Below are positions 49,195-56,746 of a stretch of DNA of 64,000 bases, piece after piece. This stretch comes from Poriferisodalis sp965215815 (GTDB lineage Bacteria; Actinomycetota; Acidimicrobiia; Acidimicrobiales; Poriferisodalaceae): positions 2,170,001 to 2,234,000 of the forward strand of contig NZ_CBDCEO010000013.1 of assembly GCF_965215815.1 (NCBI RefSeq), read 5' to 3'. A program made the position numbers and the translations under genes. The notes under the pieces were generated by a model. That model ran no database searches. It was not told where the DNA came from and saw nothing but the letters and a program-made list of their open reading frames with translations. The stretch's first letter is position 1, and the number at the start of each line of letters is the position of its first letter.

Positions 49195-50132
49195 ACCAGC
49201 GGGAATTGCGCCGCCCTCGGCGATCGCTGAGGGCAGCAGCGGCCGCAGTCGTCGTGTGCCTGCTGGCGTCAGGGCTGCTTGGGGGACCGGCGGGGGCGCA
49301 GACCGACGACGAGGCCTCGACCGACGACGGTGCCAGCGAGGAAATGCCAGCGCCCGAGCCGGCGCCCGAGCCGGCACCCAGGGTCAGTGAAGATCCATGG
49401 GCAGACCCTGTGCTGCGCTGGCCAGACCCGCTGGCCGAATCGCAGCTGGGCACCGAGCCCACCTACTACTGGTTTGCGCGCGACGACCGGCGGTCGCTCC
49501 TACCGTCGGCGACCTCCGAACGGCCGTTGCGGGTGTGGGCCGGCGGAGACTCGATGTCGGGCGGTCCGGTCTATGGCTTCCGGCAGCTCATCGCCGACGA
49601 CGAGCGGTTCCGCTTCACCGAGGACATCATCAAGTCGACCGGCGTCGTGACCGACTGGTATTTCGACTGGATCGACTACATGGCCACCGAGGTGGCGGAG
49701 GGACCCTACGACGTCATCGTGATTGCCATGGGCGCCAACGACAAGCAGCGGTTCCGGGGCATTCCGGTTTATGTCGGGGAGCAGGCGTGGTCTGAGCAAT
49801 ACCGCTCGCGCGTGCGCGACATCGTCGCTGCGGCAGTGCGGCCCGGCCGACTGGTGGTCTGGGTTGGGCTGCCACCGCTGGGATCTCGGTTTCTGTCAGA
49901 CCTGCCCAGCACAGTCAACCCGCTGTCCGCGGCGGCTGTGGCCGAAGTCCCCGGAGCGATCTTCGTCGATGCATACGAGACGCTGTCTATCGACGGACGC
50001 TATGCCTCGCAGCTCGGCGCCGATCACGGCAATCGCAGGATTCGCACCCAAGACGGAGTCCACTACACGCTCTATGGCGGTCTCGTGCTGACCCAGCCGA
50101 TCCTGGCCGCGATTGAGCGCCGCAGCGGTTGA
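49191..50132 (+). CDS. Secreted SGNH (DUF459-like) protein
   Basis: Protein of 313 residues from a GTG that overlaps the previous stop. It has a signal peptide-like N-terminus (LRAAAAAVVVCLLASGLLGG, then PAGAQ), a linker with PAPEPAPEPA, and an SGNH domain: VWAGGDSMSGGPVYG (Ser near residue 122), IVIAMGANDKQRF (Asn block) and RTQDGVHYTLYGG (Asp/His). It is a paralogue of the preceding SGNH gene; both have the same order of elements. MBOAT plus two SGNH proteins suggests successive steps on one exported polymer. Confidence 0.82.
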   Translation: MNQRELRRPRRSLRAAAAAVVVCLLASGLLGGPAGAQTDDEASTDDGASEEMPAPEPAPEPAPRVSEDPWADPVLRWPDPLAESQLGTEPTYYWFARDDRRSLLPSATSERPLRVWAGGDSMSGGPVYGFRQLIADDERFRFTEDIIKSTGVVTDWYFDWIDYMATEVAEGPYDVIVIAMGANDKQRFRGIPVYVGEQAWSEQYRSRVRDIVAAAVRPGRLVVWVGLPPLGSRFLSDLPSTVNPLSAAAVAEVPGAIFVDAYETLSIDGRYASQLGADHGNRRIRTQDGVHYTLYGGLVLTQPILAAIERRSG

Positions 50133-50139
50133 CGCGCGA

Positions 50140-50226
50140 CTAGCCGCGGCCGCAGTTGGGGCGCTTGCCGTGATTGGCCTTGTTGCGCCGCGCCCGGAGC
50201 TTTCGCTTGTTGGTGCGCTTCGACAT
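50140..50226 (-). CDS. Ribosomal protein bL37-like small basic protein
   Basis: A 28-codon gene on the minus strand: MSKRTNKRKLRARRNKANHG, then KRPNCGRG. The ANHGKRPN ending and Lys/Arg-rich start match the mycobacterial large-subunit protein bL37 as I remember it. Such proteins are short and often missed in annotation. The gene lies 84 nt downstream of the CoA-transferase on the same strand and 7 nt past the end of the convergent SGNH gene. Confidence 0.8.
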   Translation of the reverse strand: MSKRTNKRKLRARRNKANHGKRPNCGRG

Positions 50227-50310
50227 AGACGGATCAGGCTATCGACGCCGCGCCGGCATCAGTCCGGGGGCATCAGTTGCGGTGTGGTGGTCTCCGAGGC
50301 CACGGTCGGC

Positions 50311-51450
50311 TCAGCCAACCGCGCCGACCTCATGCAGCTTTTCGATGTCGTCGGCATCGAAGCCCCAGTCAGCCAGCACCTCGTCGGTGTTCTCGCCGGG
50401 TGAAGCCGGCGGCCGAGCGACTTCGCCGGGAGTACGGCTGAAGCGAGGTGCAGGCGCGGGCTGCATCACGCCTTCCACCTCGACGAAGCTGCCGCGGGCC
50501 ACGTTGTGCGGGTGATGGGGAGCCTCGGACAGGTCCAGCACCGGCGCGTAGCACACGTCTGAGCCGGCCATGATCTCGTCCCACTCATCCCGGGTCTTGG
50601 TCTTGATGACCTCGGCCAGGCGGGCCCGCTTGTCAGCCCACGCATCCCGGTCGTTGCGGTCCACGGTGGGAGCGTCGGCCAAGCCGGTCTTCTCCAACAG
50701 TTCATCGTGGAATTTGCCCTCGATCGACCCGACCGAGACGAATTTGCCGTCGGAGGTCTCGTACACGCCGTAGTAGTAGGCGCCGCCGTCGAGGAAGTTG
50801 GATTCCCGCTCGTCTTGCCAGCCGCCCGAGCCGTAGATGCCGTAGATCGCCGCCATCAGCGATGCGGCGCCCTCGGTCATCGCTGCGTCCACCACCTGGC
50901 CCTCCCCGGAGTCGCGCGCTTCGAGCAGCGCAGCGCACACACCGAATGCCAGGTACATGCCTCCGCCGCCGAAGTCGCCCACCAGGTTGAGCGGTGGGCT
51001 CGGCGCCTCGGCGGGACCGATGGCGTGCAGTGCGCCCGTGAGGGCGATGTAGTTGATGTCGTGGCCGGCTGCGTGCGCCATGGGGCCTTCCTGACCCCAC
51101 CCGGTCATGCGCCCGTACACCAGCTTCGGGTTGCGGTCGAAGCACTCGTGCGGACCGAGGCCGAGCCGTTCGGTCACGCCGGGGCGGAACCCCTCGATCA
51201 GCGCGTCGGCCTGTTCCACCAGCTTCAGCACGGTCTCGACGCCGTCCGGCGACTTGAGGTCGACCGCAACCGAGCGCCGGCCGCGATTGAGCACGTTGAA
51301 CTTGCGTCCCCGGTCGATGCCGAGGTCTTCGGGTGTCATGCGATCGATGCGGACGACGTCCGCCCCCAGGTCAGCGAGCAGCATTGCGCAGAACGGCCCT
51401 GGGCCGATGCCAGCAAGCTCGATCACCTTGAGTCCCTGCAACGGTCCCAT
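50311..51450 (-). CDS. CaiB/BaiF family CoA-transferase (alpha-methylacyl-CoA racemase-like)
   Basis: Protein of 379 residues from ATG 51450, with a GGAGGAATCC leader. Family III motifs: LQGLKVIELAGIGPGPFCAM (about residues 4-23), LADLGADVVRIDR, NRGRRSVAVDLKSPDG, GRMTGWGQEGPMAHAAGHD (catalytic-site Asp near 155), GGGGMYLAFGVCAALLEAR, and GAYYYGVYETSDGKFVSVG. The GHDINYIALTG pattern is close to alpha-methylacyl-CoA racemase (AMACR/Mcr), which epimerises branched acyl-CoAs. It could act with the thiolase pair at 12544-15332 in lipid or sterol breakdown; this link is inference. Confidence 0.88.
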   Translation of the reverse strand: MGPLQGLKVIELAGIGPGPFCAMLLADLGADVVRIDRMTPEDLGIDRGRKFNVLNRGRRSVAVDLKSPDGVETVLKLVEQADALIEGFRPGVTERLGLGPHECFDRNPKLVYGRMTGWGQEGPMAHAAGHDINYIALTGALHAIGPAEAPSPPLNLVGDFGGGGMYLAFGVCAALLEARDSGEGQVVDAAMTEGAASLMAAIYGIYGSGGWQDERESNFLDGGAYYYGVYETSDGKFVSVGSIEGKFHDELLEKTGLADAPTVDRNDRDAWADKRARLAEVIKTKTRDEWDEIMAGSDVCYAPVLDLSEAPHHPHNVARGSFVEVEGVMQPAPAPRFSRTPGEVARPPASPGENTDEVLADWGFDADDIEKLHEVGAVG

Positions 51451-51561
51451 GGATTCCTCCCCGTCAGTGGGCGTCGTAGCCGCACGCCCGTAGCGGCGAA
51501 GTCTTGCATCTCGGATTGCGCGATGCCCGAGCGCCGCTGCTCGGAAAACGACTGTCATGCC

Positions 51562-51604
51562 TTCTTTGTGCAATTTTGCCGTCTGTGGCGGCATTTCTGC
51601 GCAG
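51562..51604. repeat. 43-nt hairpin repeat, copy B
   Basis: Opens TTCTTTGTGCAATTTTG, apical stem GCCGTC-TGT-GGCGGC, closes GCATTTCTGCGCAG. It lies between the CoA-transferase start and the wHTH-nucleotidyltransferase promoter. Confidence 0.8.
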
Positions 51605-51676
51605 AGTCGAAGCAGTCGGAGTTGGCAGGCGTCATGACCTTCGATCCGCATTCATAGTCATTTGACTGAATATGTG

Positions 51677-51682
51677 TATACT
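51677..51682 (+). promoter_or_regulatory. Putative -10 element of the wHTH-nucleotidyltransferase/HEPN pair
   Basis: TATACT ends 6 nt before GTG 51689. It overlaps a palindromic GTATAC and supports the GTG over the upstream in-frame TTG at 51662. Confidence 0.5.
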
Positions 51683-51688
51683 CATCGT

Positions 51689-52255
51689 GTGCCAGCGCCA
51701 GCCCCAGCACTCCTTCCGATCTTTCGGTCCCAGACTCAGGCGCAGATTCTCGCCGAAGTGCTCTTCAACTCGCCGGCGAATGGCCGTGAACTTGCACGGC
51801 GGCTCGGTTTGGCTCAGCCAACCGTTGCCCGAGAGCTGGGCCGGCTCGTGGACGCCGGGATCGTGGAGTACGAGCAAGTCGGCAATGCCAAAGTCGTCCA
51901 CGCCGCCCCTGCGCCCTACGCCAATGCGCTGCGCCAGCTCGTTGCATATGCCGCAGGCGTTCCCCACATCGTCCGCACCGTGTACGAGAACGTCGATGAC
52001 ATCGATGAGACCTTCATTCACGGGTCCTGGGCAGCACGATTCCACGGGGAGCCCGGCAGCCCACCCCGCGATCTTGACCTCGTTATCGTCAGCCTCTCCC
52101 ATACTCGGTTCACTCTTGCCCCCTATCGCACCGCGATCGAAGTCGAGACCGGTATGACCGTCGATCAGATGATCTTGGCACCCGACAACGAACGGCTTGA
52201 GTCGCTTCGAGCAGGATCGGTACCGGTTCTCGTCCCTCGAGATGCCCGCACGTGA
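51689..52255 (+). CDS. Winged-helix/nucleotidyltransferase (MNT-like) antitoxin
   Basis: Protein of 188 residues from GTG 51689 (an in-frame TTG at 51662 lies upstream of the -10). The first 80 residues are a winged helix: GRELARRLGLAQPTVARELG and RLVDAGIVEYEQVGNAKVVH. The rest is a minimal nucleotidyltransferase: FIHGSWAARFHGEPGS, then PPRDLDLVIVS, with the GS...DxD metal motif intact. In HEPN/MNT toxin-antitoxin pairs such enzymes can AMPylate the partner. The GTGA overlap with the next gene (52252-52255) supports a pair. The fused winged helix could make it an autorepressor. Confidence 0.75.
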   Translation: MPAPAPALLPIFRSQTQAQILAEVLFNSPANGRELARRLGLAQPTVARELGRLVDAGIVEYEQVGNAKVVHAAPAPYANALRQLVAYAAGVPHIVRTVYENVDDIDETFIHGSWAARFHGEPGSPPRDLDLVIVSLSHTRFTLAPYRTAIEVETGMTVDQMILAPDNERLESLRAGSVPVLVPRDART

Positions 52256-52731
52256 ACAGCCGTCCGGCAGCGTTAGGCGAACTCATCGGCGCGTCGCTGC
52301 ACCGTGTCCCGGGACCGGTCGCTGAACACCGCAACGAGGGAAGGCGCGTCCTGGCGTCGGCACGCGAATTTCGTCATACGGCTCAGCTCTGCCGCGACAA
52401 CAACCTGCGCCTCCCAGTGATATCAAACCTGCACGAAGCGGCCCGGCTGGCAGTCACGGCGGTCGCGGCTTCGAAGGGACTGCGTTTTGCCAACCGTCCC
52501 GGCGCTCATGTCGCTGCCGTTGACTACGCGCTCGCAGTCGACCTTGTCAATCGAGTCGAATGGACACAACTCGACCAGCTACGCGATCTCCGACACAAGG
52601 CGAATTACCCTTCCGATCTCGTCGAACCCACCAGTGCGGAGCTCGACCAGTTCACCAATCTCGCCGACAGCGTCATCGTCCGTGCACAACAGACGGTCGC
52701 TTCCATTCCACCCCCTCCGCCCCGACCTTGA
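52252..52731 (+). CDS. HEPN-like partner protein, putative toxin
   Basis: Small helical protein of 159 residues, from a GTG overlapping the nucleotidyltransferase stop. The pattern VEWTQLDQLRDLRHKANYPS (about residues 103-122) is the HEPN-like RNase motif region, but the canonical R-x4-6-H spacing is not obvious. A Pro-rich tail (SIPPPPPRP) ends the protein. HEPN proteins paired with MNT enzymes usually act as ribonuclease toxins. No internal stop is present, so the pair appears intact. Assignment relies on the motif, the size and the neighbour; family membership was not checked. Confidence 0.55.
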   Translation: MNSRPAALGELIGASLHRVPGPVAEHRNEGRRVLASAREFRHTAQLCRDNNLRLPVISNLHEAARLAVTAVAASKGLRFANRPGAHVAAVDYALAVDLVNRVEWTQLDQLRDLRHKANYPSDLVEPTSAELDQFTNLADSVIVRAQQTVASIPPPPPRP

Positions 52732-52799
52732 CGCTCGGGGACACGAATTCCACGACCGCGGACCCCACAACCACGAACCTTCTGAACTGCTGCGCTCAC

Positions 52800-52805
52800 T
52801 AGCCT
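52800..52805 (+). promoter_or_regulatory. Putative -10 element upstream of ychF
   Basis: TAGCCT ends 9 nt before ATG 52815; the leader would be 2-3 nt. No ribosome binding site is visible. Confidence 0.3.
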
Positions 52806-52814
52806 CGCCCGGCG

Positions 52815-53924
52815 ATGGAGCGCTTTGGGTTTGTCGGCTTGCCCAACGCGGGGAAATCGTCACTGTTCAATTCCCTCGCTGGCGGCGGTGCGCTGGCCGC
52901 GCCGTACGCGTTCGCGACAACCGATCCCAATGTCGGCGTGGCACGCGTGCCCGATGGACGCCTCGATGCCCTGGCCGCCATGAGCGCGAGCCGCAAAGTG
53001 GTGCCCACGACCACCGAGTTCATCGACATCGGAGGCTTGGTAGAGGGCGCCAGCAAGGGCGAGGGACTGGGCAACCGATTCCTGGCCGGAATTCGCGAGG
53101 TCGATGCGATTGTCTTTGTGCTGCGTGCCTTCACCGATACCGATGTGCCAGGTCCCGCCGATCCGCTCGAGCACCTCAGCATTGTGGAGACCGAGTTGAC
53201 ACTGGCCGACTTGGAGTCGGTGGAGTCCCGGATCAAACGCCGGCGCAAGGCATTGCGCAGCCAGCCCTCCGACATTGCGCTTGCCGAAGAAGTGGCAGCA
53301 CTCGATGCAGCACTTGAGCACCTCGAAGCTGGCACACCGCTGTTCCGGGCATGGCCGCTCGCTGCGACGCGCAACGGGGCCGACGAACACCCGCATCGCG
53401 CTGCGCTGCGGAGCCACTTCCTGCTGACCGACAAGCCGGTCATGGCGGTCCTGAACATCGGAGAGGACCAGCTGGATTCCGCAGCCGAGCTTGCCGCGCC
53501 CATCGAGGCTGAGCTGCCGGGTGCCACGGTGCTGCCGCTCTGCGTGCAACTTGAAGCAGAAGCTGCACAGCTCGATGCGGCCGGACGGGCTGAATTGCTG
53601 GAAGGACTCGGTCTGGGTTCCGGAGCGCTGGAGCGATTCGTTGCTGGCGCGCACGGCCTGCTGGGATTGCGAACTTTTCTCACGACCGGCGAGAAGGAGT
53701 CACGGGCGTGGACATTCCGTGCTGGCTGGCGGGCACCGCAGTGTGCTGGCCGGATCCACACCGATTTCGAGCGTGGCTTCATCCGGGCAGAAGTGATCGA
53801 TTGGGCGGAGCTGCTCGAACTGGGCTCATGGGGCGCTGCGCGTGAAGCCGGCAGGATGCGCGTCGAAGGCAAGGACTACCCGATGCGCGACGGCGACGTC
53901 GTGGAGTTCCGCTTCAACGTGTAG
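52815..53924 (+). CDS. ychF: Redox-regulated ATPase/GTPase YchF (OLA1 family)
   Basis: Protein of 369 residues, the standard length. G1 loop GLPNAGKSSLFNSLAGGGAL (about residues 8-27), switch region ATTDPNVGVARVPDGRLDAL, G3 FIDIGGLVEGASKGEGLGNR (about 69-88), the long coiled-coil insert LADLESVESRIKRRRKALR, the G4-equivalent VLNIGEDQLD, and the C-terminal TGS domain (TFLTTGEKESRAWTFRAG through DGDVVEFRFNV). YchF hydrolyses ATP rather than GTP and binds ribosomes; its role in stress responses is known from other bacteria. The DUF192 gene follows after 2 nt. Confidence 0.95.
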   Translation: MERFGFVGLPNAGKSSLFNSLAGGGALAAPYAFATTDPNVGVARVPDGRLDALAAMSASRKVVPTTTEFIDIGGLVEGASKGEGLGNRFLAGIREVDAIVFVLRAFTDTDVPGPADPLEHLSIVETELTLADLESVESRIKRRRKALRSQPSDIALAEEVAALDAALEHLEAGTPLFRAWPLAATRNGADEHPHRAALRSHFLLTDKPVMAVLNIGEDQLDSAAELAAPIEAELPGATVLPLCVQLEAEAAQLDAAGRAELLEGLGLGSGALERFVAGAHGLLGLRTFLTTGEKESRAWTFRAGWRAPQCAGRIHTDFERGFIRAEVIDWAELLELGSWGAAREAGRMRVEGKDYPMRDGDVVEFRFNV

Positions 53925-53926
53925 CC

Positions 53927-54262
53927 ATGCCGTGGTTGGCCTGTGGGGACCGCGTGGTGGCAAGCCTCGAAGTCGCCCGCGCCCGGTCTGCACGCCGTCG
54001 CGGACTGCTGGGGCGCGACGACCTGACCGGGGCGCTGCTGATCGAGCGTTGCCGTGCGGTGCACACGGTGGGAATGAACTTCGAGATCGATGTGGCATAC
54101 CTCGACGCCGGCAGGCAAGTGGTCGACATCGTCACGATGCGGCCGGGCCGGATCGGCCTGCCCCGGCTGGGTGCACGATCGGTGATCGAGGCCCGAGCGG
54201 GCGCGTTCGAACGCTGGGGAATTCGAGTGGGCGACTCGCTCGACGTCCGGCTCGACGCATGA
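53927..54262 (+). CDS. DUF192 protein
   Basis: Protein of 111 residues. The DUF192 pattern is visible: SARRRGLLGRDDLTGALLIE, HTVGMNFEIDVAYLDAGRQV, VVDIVTMRPGRIGLPRLGAR, and VIEARAGAFERWGIRVGD. Members are small beta-fold proteins of unknown function, often exported; no signal peptide is seen here. It sits 2 nt behind ychF and 37 nt before rsmI. Confidence 0.8.
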   Translation: MPWLACGDRVVASLEVARARSARRRGLLGRDDLTGALLIERCRAVHTVGMNFEIDVAYLDAGRQVVDIVTMRPGRIGLPRLGARSVIEARAGAFERWGIRVGDSLDVRLDA

Positions 54263-54299
54263 GCACACCAACACTCGCTGGGCGTGCTTGCCTACAGAC

Positions 54300-55166
54300 A
54301 TGACTGACCGGTCAGCCGCAGACACCGCAGAGCAACCGCGGCTGTGGCTGGTCGCTACGCCGATCGGAAATCTGGCCGACATCGCCCCCCGGGCGGTACA
54401 GGTGCTGCGCGAGGTGTCATTCGTGGCCTGTGAGGACACACGCCGCACAGGTTTGCTGCTGCAGCGGCTGGGCATCGGACGGCGGCCGCTCCTCGCAGTG
54501 CACGAGCACAACGAGGCTGCGGCATGCGAACAGGTGGTCAAGCGCTTGGTTGCCGGGGAGACAGCTGCATATGTGACCGACGCCGGCATGCCTGGCATTT
54601 CCGATCCCGGACAGCGCCTCGTCGAGTCCGCTGCGGCTGCTGGAGTGCTCATCAGCGTTGTGCCGGGGCCATCTGCGCCCATCGCGGCGCTCGCCGTGTC
54701 CGGCCTGCCGACGCAACGCTGGATCATGGAGGGCTTCCTGCCCCGCAGCGGGGAGGCCCGCGAGGCGCGGATGGCCGAGATCGCTGTCTCGGGGCACACC
54801 GTCGTTCTGCTCGAATCGCCTCGACGAGTCGGCGCCACGCTGGCCGAGCTGGCGCAAGCTTGTGGTGGCGACCGGCCAGCCGTGGTGGCGCGGGAGCTGA
54901 CCAAGCTGCACGAAGAGGTGTGCCGCGGGACGCTCGCAGAGTTGGCGACCCGATTTGGCGACCCGCCCAAGGGGGAGATCGTGGTGGTCATCGGTCCGGC
55001 AGTTTCAGCGGCCCCCTCCGACGATGAGATCGGGGCCGAACTGGCGAACGAGCTCGCCGCTGGCGTCAGCGCACGCGACGCTGCGGCCGCCGTGGCACGC
55101 AAGCTCGGCGTCGGTCGCAACCGGGTGTACCCCCTCGCGGTGGCGCTGGCAGGCGCTCGCGACTGA
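54300..55166 (+). CDS. rsmI: 16S rRNA (cytidine-1402-2'-O)-methyltransferase RsmI
   Basis: Protein of 288 residues from ATG 54300 (a TTG at 54288 is in frame). Motifs of the tetrapyrrole-methylase fold: WLVATPIGNLADIAPRAVQV (about residues 17-36), ACEDTRRTGLLLQRLGI, YVTDAGMPGISDPGQRLV (about 91-108), VVPGPSAPIAALAVSGLP, and ELTKLHEEVCRGTLAELATR. It methylates the ribose of C1402 in the decoding centre with SAM; rsmA, another 16S rRNA methyltransferase, is nearby at 57532. Confidence 0.95.
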   Translation: MTDRSAADTAEQPRLWLVATPIGNLADIAPRAVQVLREVSFVACEDTRRTGLLLQRLGIGRRPLLAVHEHNEAAACEQVVKRLVAGETAAYVTDAGMPGISDPGQRLVESAAAAGVLISVVPGPSAPIAALAVSGLPTQRWIMEGFLPRSGEAREARMAEIAVSGHTVVLLESPRRVGATLAELAQACGGDRPAVVARELTKLHEEVCRGTLAELATRFGDPPKGEIVVVIGPAVSAAPSDDEIGAELANELAAGVSARDAAAAVARKLGVGRNRVYPLAVALAGARD

Positions 55167-55224
55167 GCTGGCGGGTACCCAAACTCGTCGCTGAAACTCC
55201 GCAAGCTCGCTGGCTGCCCCTCAC

Positions 55225-55230
55225 TACCCT
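55225..55230 (+). promoter_or_regulatory. Putative -10 element upstream of metG
   Basis: TACCCT ends 6 nt before GTG 55237 and leaves no room for a ribosome binding site; consistent with a leaderless mRNA. Confidence 0.4.
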
Positions 55231-55236
55231 GCAGGC

Positions 55237-56736
55237 GTGGCTTCCTACTACGTCACGACGCCGATCTACTACGTGAACGACGCCCCCCACATCGGGCACG
55301 CGTACACGACGATCACCGCCGATGCGATCGCTCGCTGGAAGCGGCTGTGCGGCGATGACGTCATGTTCCTGACCGGCACCGACGAGCACGGTCTCAAGGT
55401 CCAGCGGGCAGCGCAGGAGCACGACTGCACTCCCATCGAGTGGGCAGACCGCACCGTCGTGCGCTTCCAGGAGGCATGGCAGCAGCTCGACATCGCCAAC
55501 GACGACTTCATCCGCACAACCGAGCCCCGCCATCACCGCTCGGTACAGCAGCTGCTGCAGGCCTGCTACGACAACGGCGACATCACCTTGCAGACCTACG
55601 AGGGCCTGTATTGCGTGAGCTGTGAGGCCTATTACACCGACGACGACCTTGACGACGGCAACTGCCGCATCCACCGCCGTCCCGCCGAGCATGTCACCGA
55701 AGAGAACTATTTCTTCTCGCTCAGCCGGTACGAGAAGCCGTTGCTGGACTGGTACGAGGCACATCCCGACTTCGTGGTCCCGGCGACCAAGCGCAACGAG
55801 GCGCTGGGGTTCATCCGCGGCGGCCTGCAGGACTTCTCCATCAGCCGCACATCGCTGGACTGGGGAATCCGAATTCCCTGGGACCCTCGCCATGTCACCT
55901 ACGTCTGGTTCGACGCTCTGACGAACTACATCACGGCGGCTGGCTACGGCGACGACCCGATCCAGTTCGACCACCGCTGGCCGGGGGTCCATCTCATCGG
56001 CAAGGACATCCTGCGATTCCACTGCGTGTACTGGCCGGCGATGCTGATGAGCGGCGGCGTGTTGCCGCCGCGGCGGGTCCACGTCCACGGCTTTCTGCTG
56101 GTCGGCGGCGAGAAGATGGCGAAGTCGGCGCTCAACCAGATCGCTCCCGGCGACCTCGTGAACGACTTCGGCAGCGACGGCGTGCGGCACCACTTTTTGC
56201 ACGATCAGCCCTTCGGACCTGACGGGGATTTCTCCTATGAGGCGATGGTCGCCCGCTACAACGCGGACTTGGCCAACAACCTGGGCAACCTCATGAGCCG
56301 GGTGGCCACCGTGGTCGCTCGCAAGTGCAACGGGATCGGGCCGGCGCCTAGCCCCGACAGCCCGCTGGCCTCCGCGGTGGCCCAGTGCTACGGCGAGGCG
56401 GCCGAGGCGTGGGAACGACTGGCGCCTTCAGATGCCCTCGACGCCACATGGCGGATCATTCGTGAGACCAATTCCATGCTCGAGGCGACCGAGCCATGGA
56501 AGGCCGAACCAGGTCCCGAGGTGGACGCGGTGCTCGGTGATGCGCTCGAGGCGCTGCGCATCGTGGCGGTGCTGTCGTCGGTGGCCACGCCGAGGGGTTG
56601 CCAGGAAGTGTGGCGGCGCATCGGCATGGAGGGTTTGGTGGCCGATCAGCGTCTGCCGGAGGCTGCCAACTGGGGCGGTTACCCAGGGGGCCTGCCGGTG
56701 GAAACGGGCGAACCGCTGTATCCGCGCCTGCGATGA
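55237..56736 (+). CDS. metG: Methionine-tRNA ligase
   Basis: Protein of 499 residues, class I synthetase without the C-terminal tRNA-binding extension. N-terminal YYVTTPIYYVNDAPHIGHAY contains the HIGH motif (residues 18-21). Zinc-domain cysteines lie in GLYCVSCEAYYTDDDLDDGN and CRIHRRP; three are seen where four are common. The KMSKS loop reads KMAKS (about residues 291-295), a Ser-to-Ala change in a residue that varies in some lineages. YVWFDALTNYI and the anticodon-binding helical domain are present. It charges tRNA-Met. tatD and rsmA follow closely. Confidence 0.94.
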   Translation: MASYYVTTPIYYVNDAPHIGHAYTTITADAIARWKRLCGDDVMFLTGTDEHGLKVQRAAQEHDCTPIEWADRTVVRFQEAWQQLDIANDDFIRTTEPRHHRSVQQLLQACYDNGDITLQTYEGLYCVSCEAYYTDDDLDDGNCRIHRRPAEHVTEENYFFSLSRYEKPLLDWYEAHPDFVVPATKRNEALGFIRGGLQDFSISRTSLDWGIRIPWDPRHVTYVWFDALTNYITAAGYGDDPIQFDHRWPGVHLIGKDILRFHCVYWPAMLMSGGVLPPRRVHVHGFLLVGGEKMAKSALNQIAPGDLVNDFGSDGVRHHFLHDQPFGPDGDFSYEAMVARYNADLANNLGNLMSRVATVVARKCNGIGPAPSPDSPLASAVAQCYGEAAEAWERLAPSDALDATWRIIRETNSMLEATEPWKAEPGPEVDAVLGDALEALRIVAVLSSVATPRGCQEVWRRIGMEGLVADQRLPEAANWGGYPGGLPVETGEPLYPRLR

Positions 56737-56746
56737 GCCCATTGCG

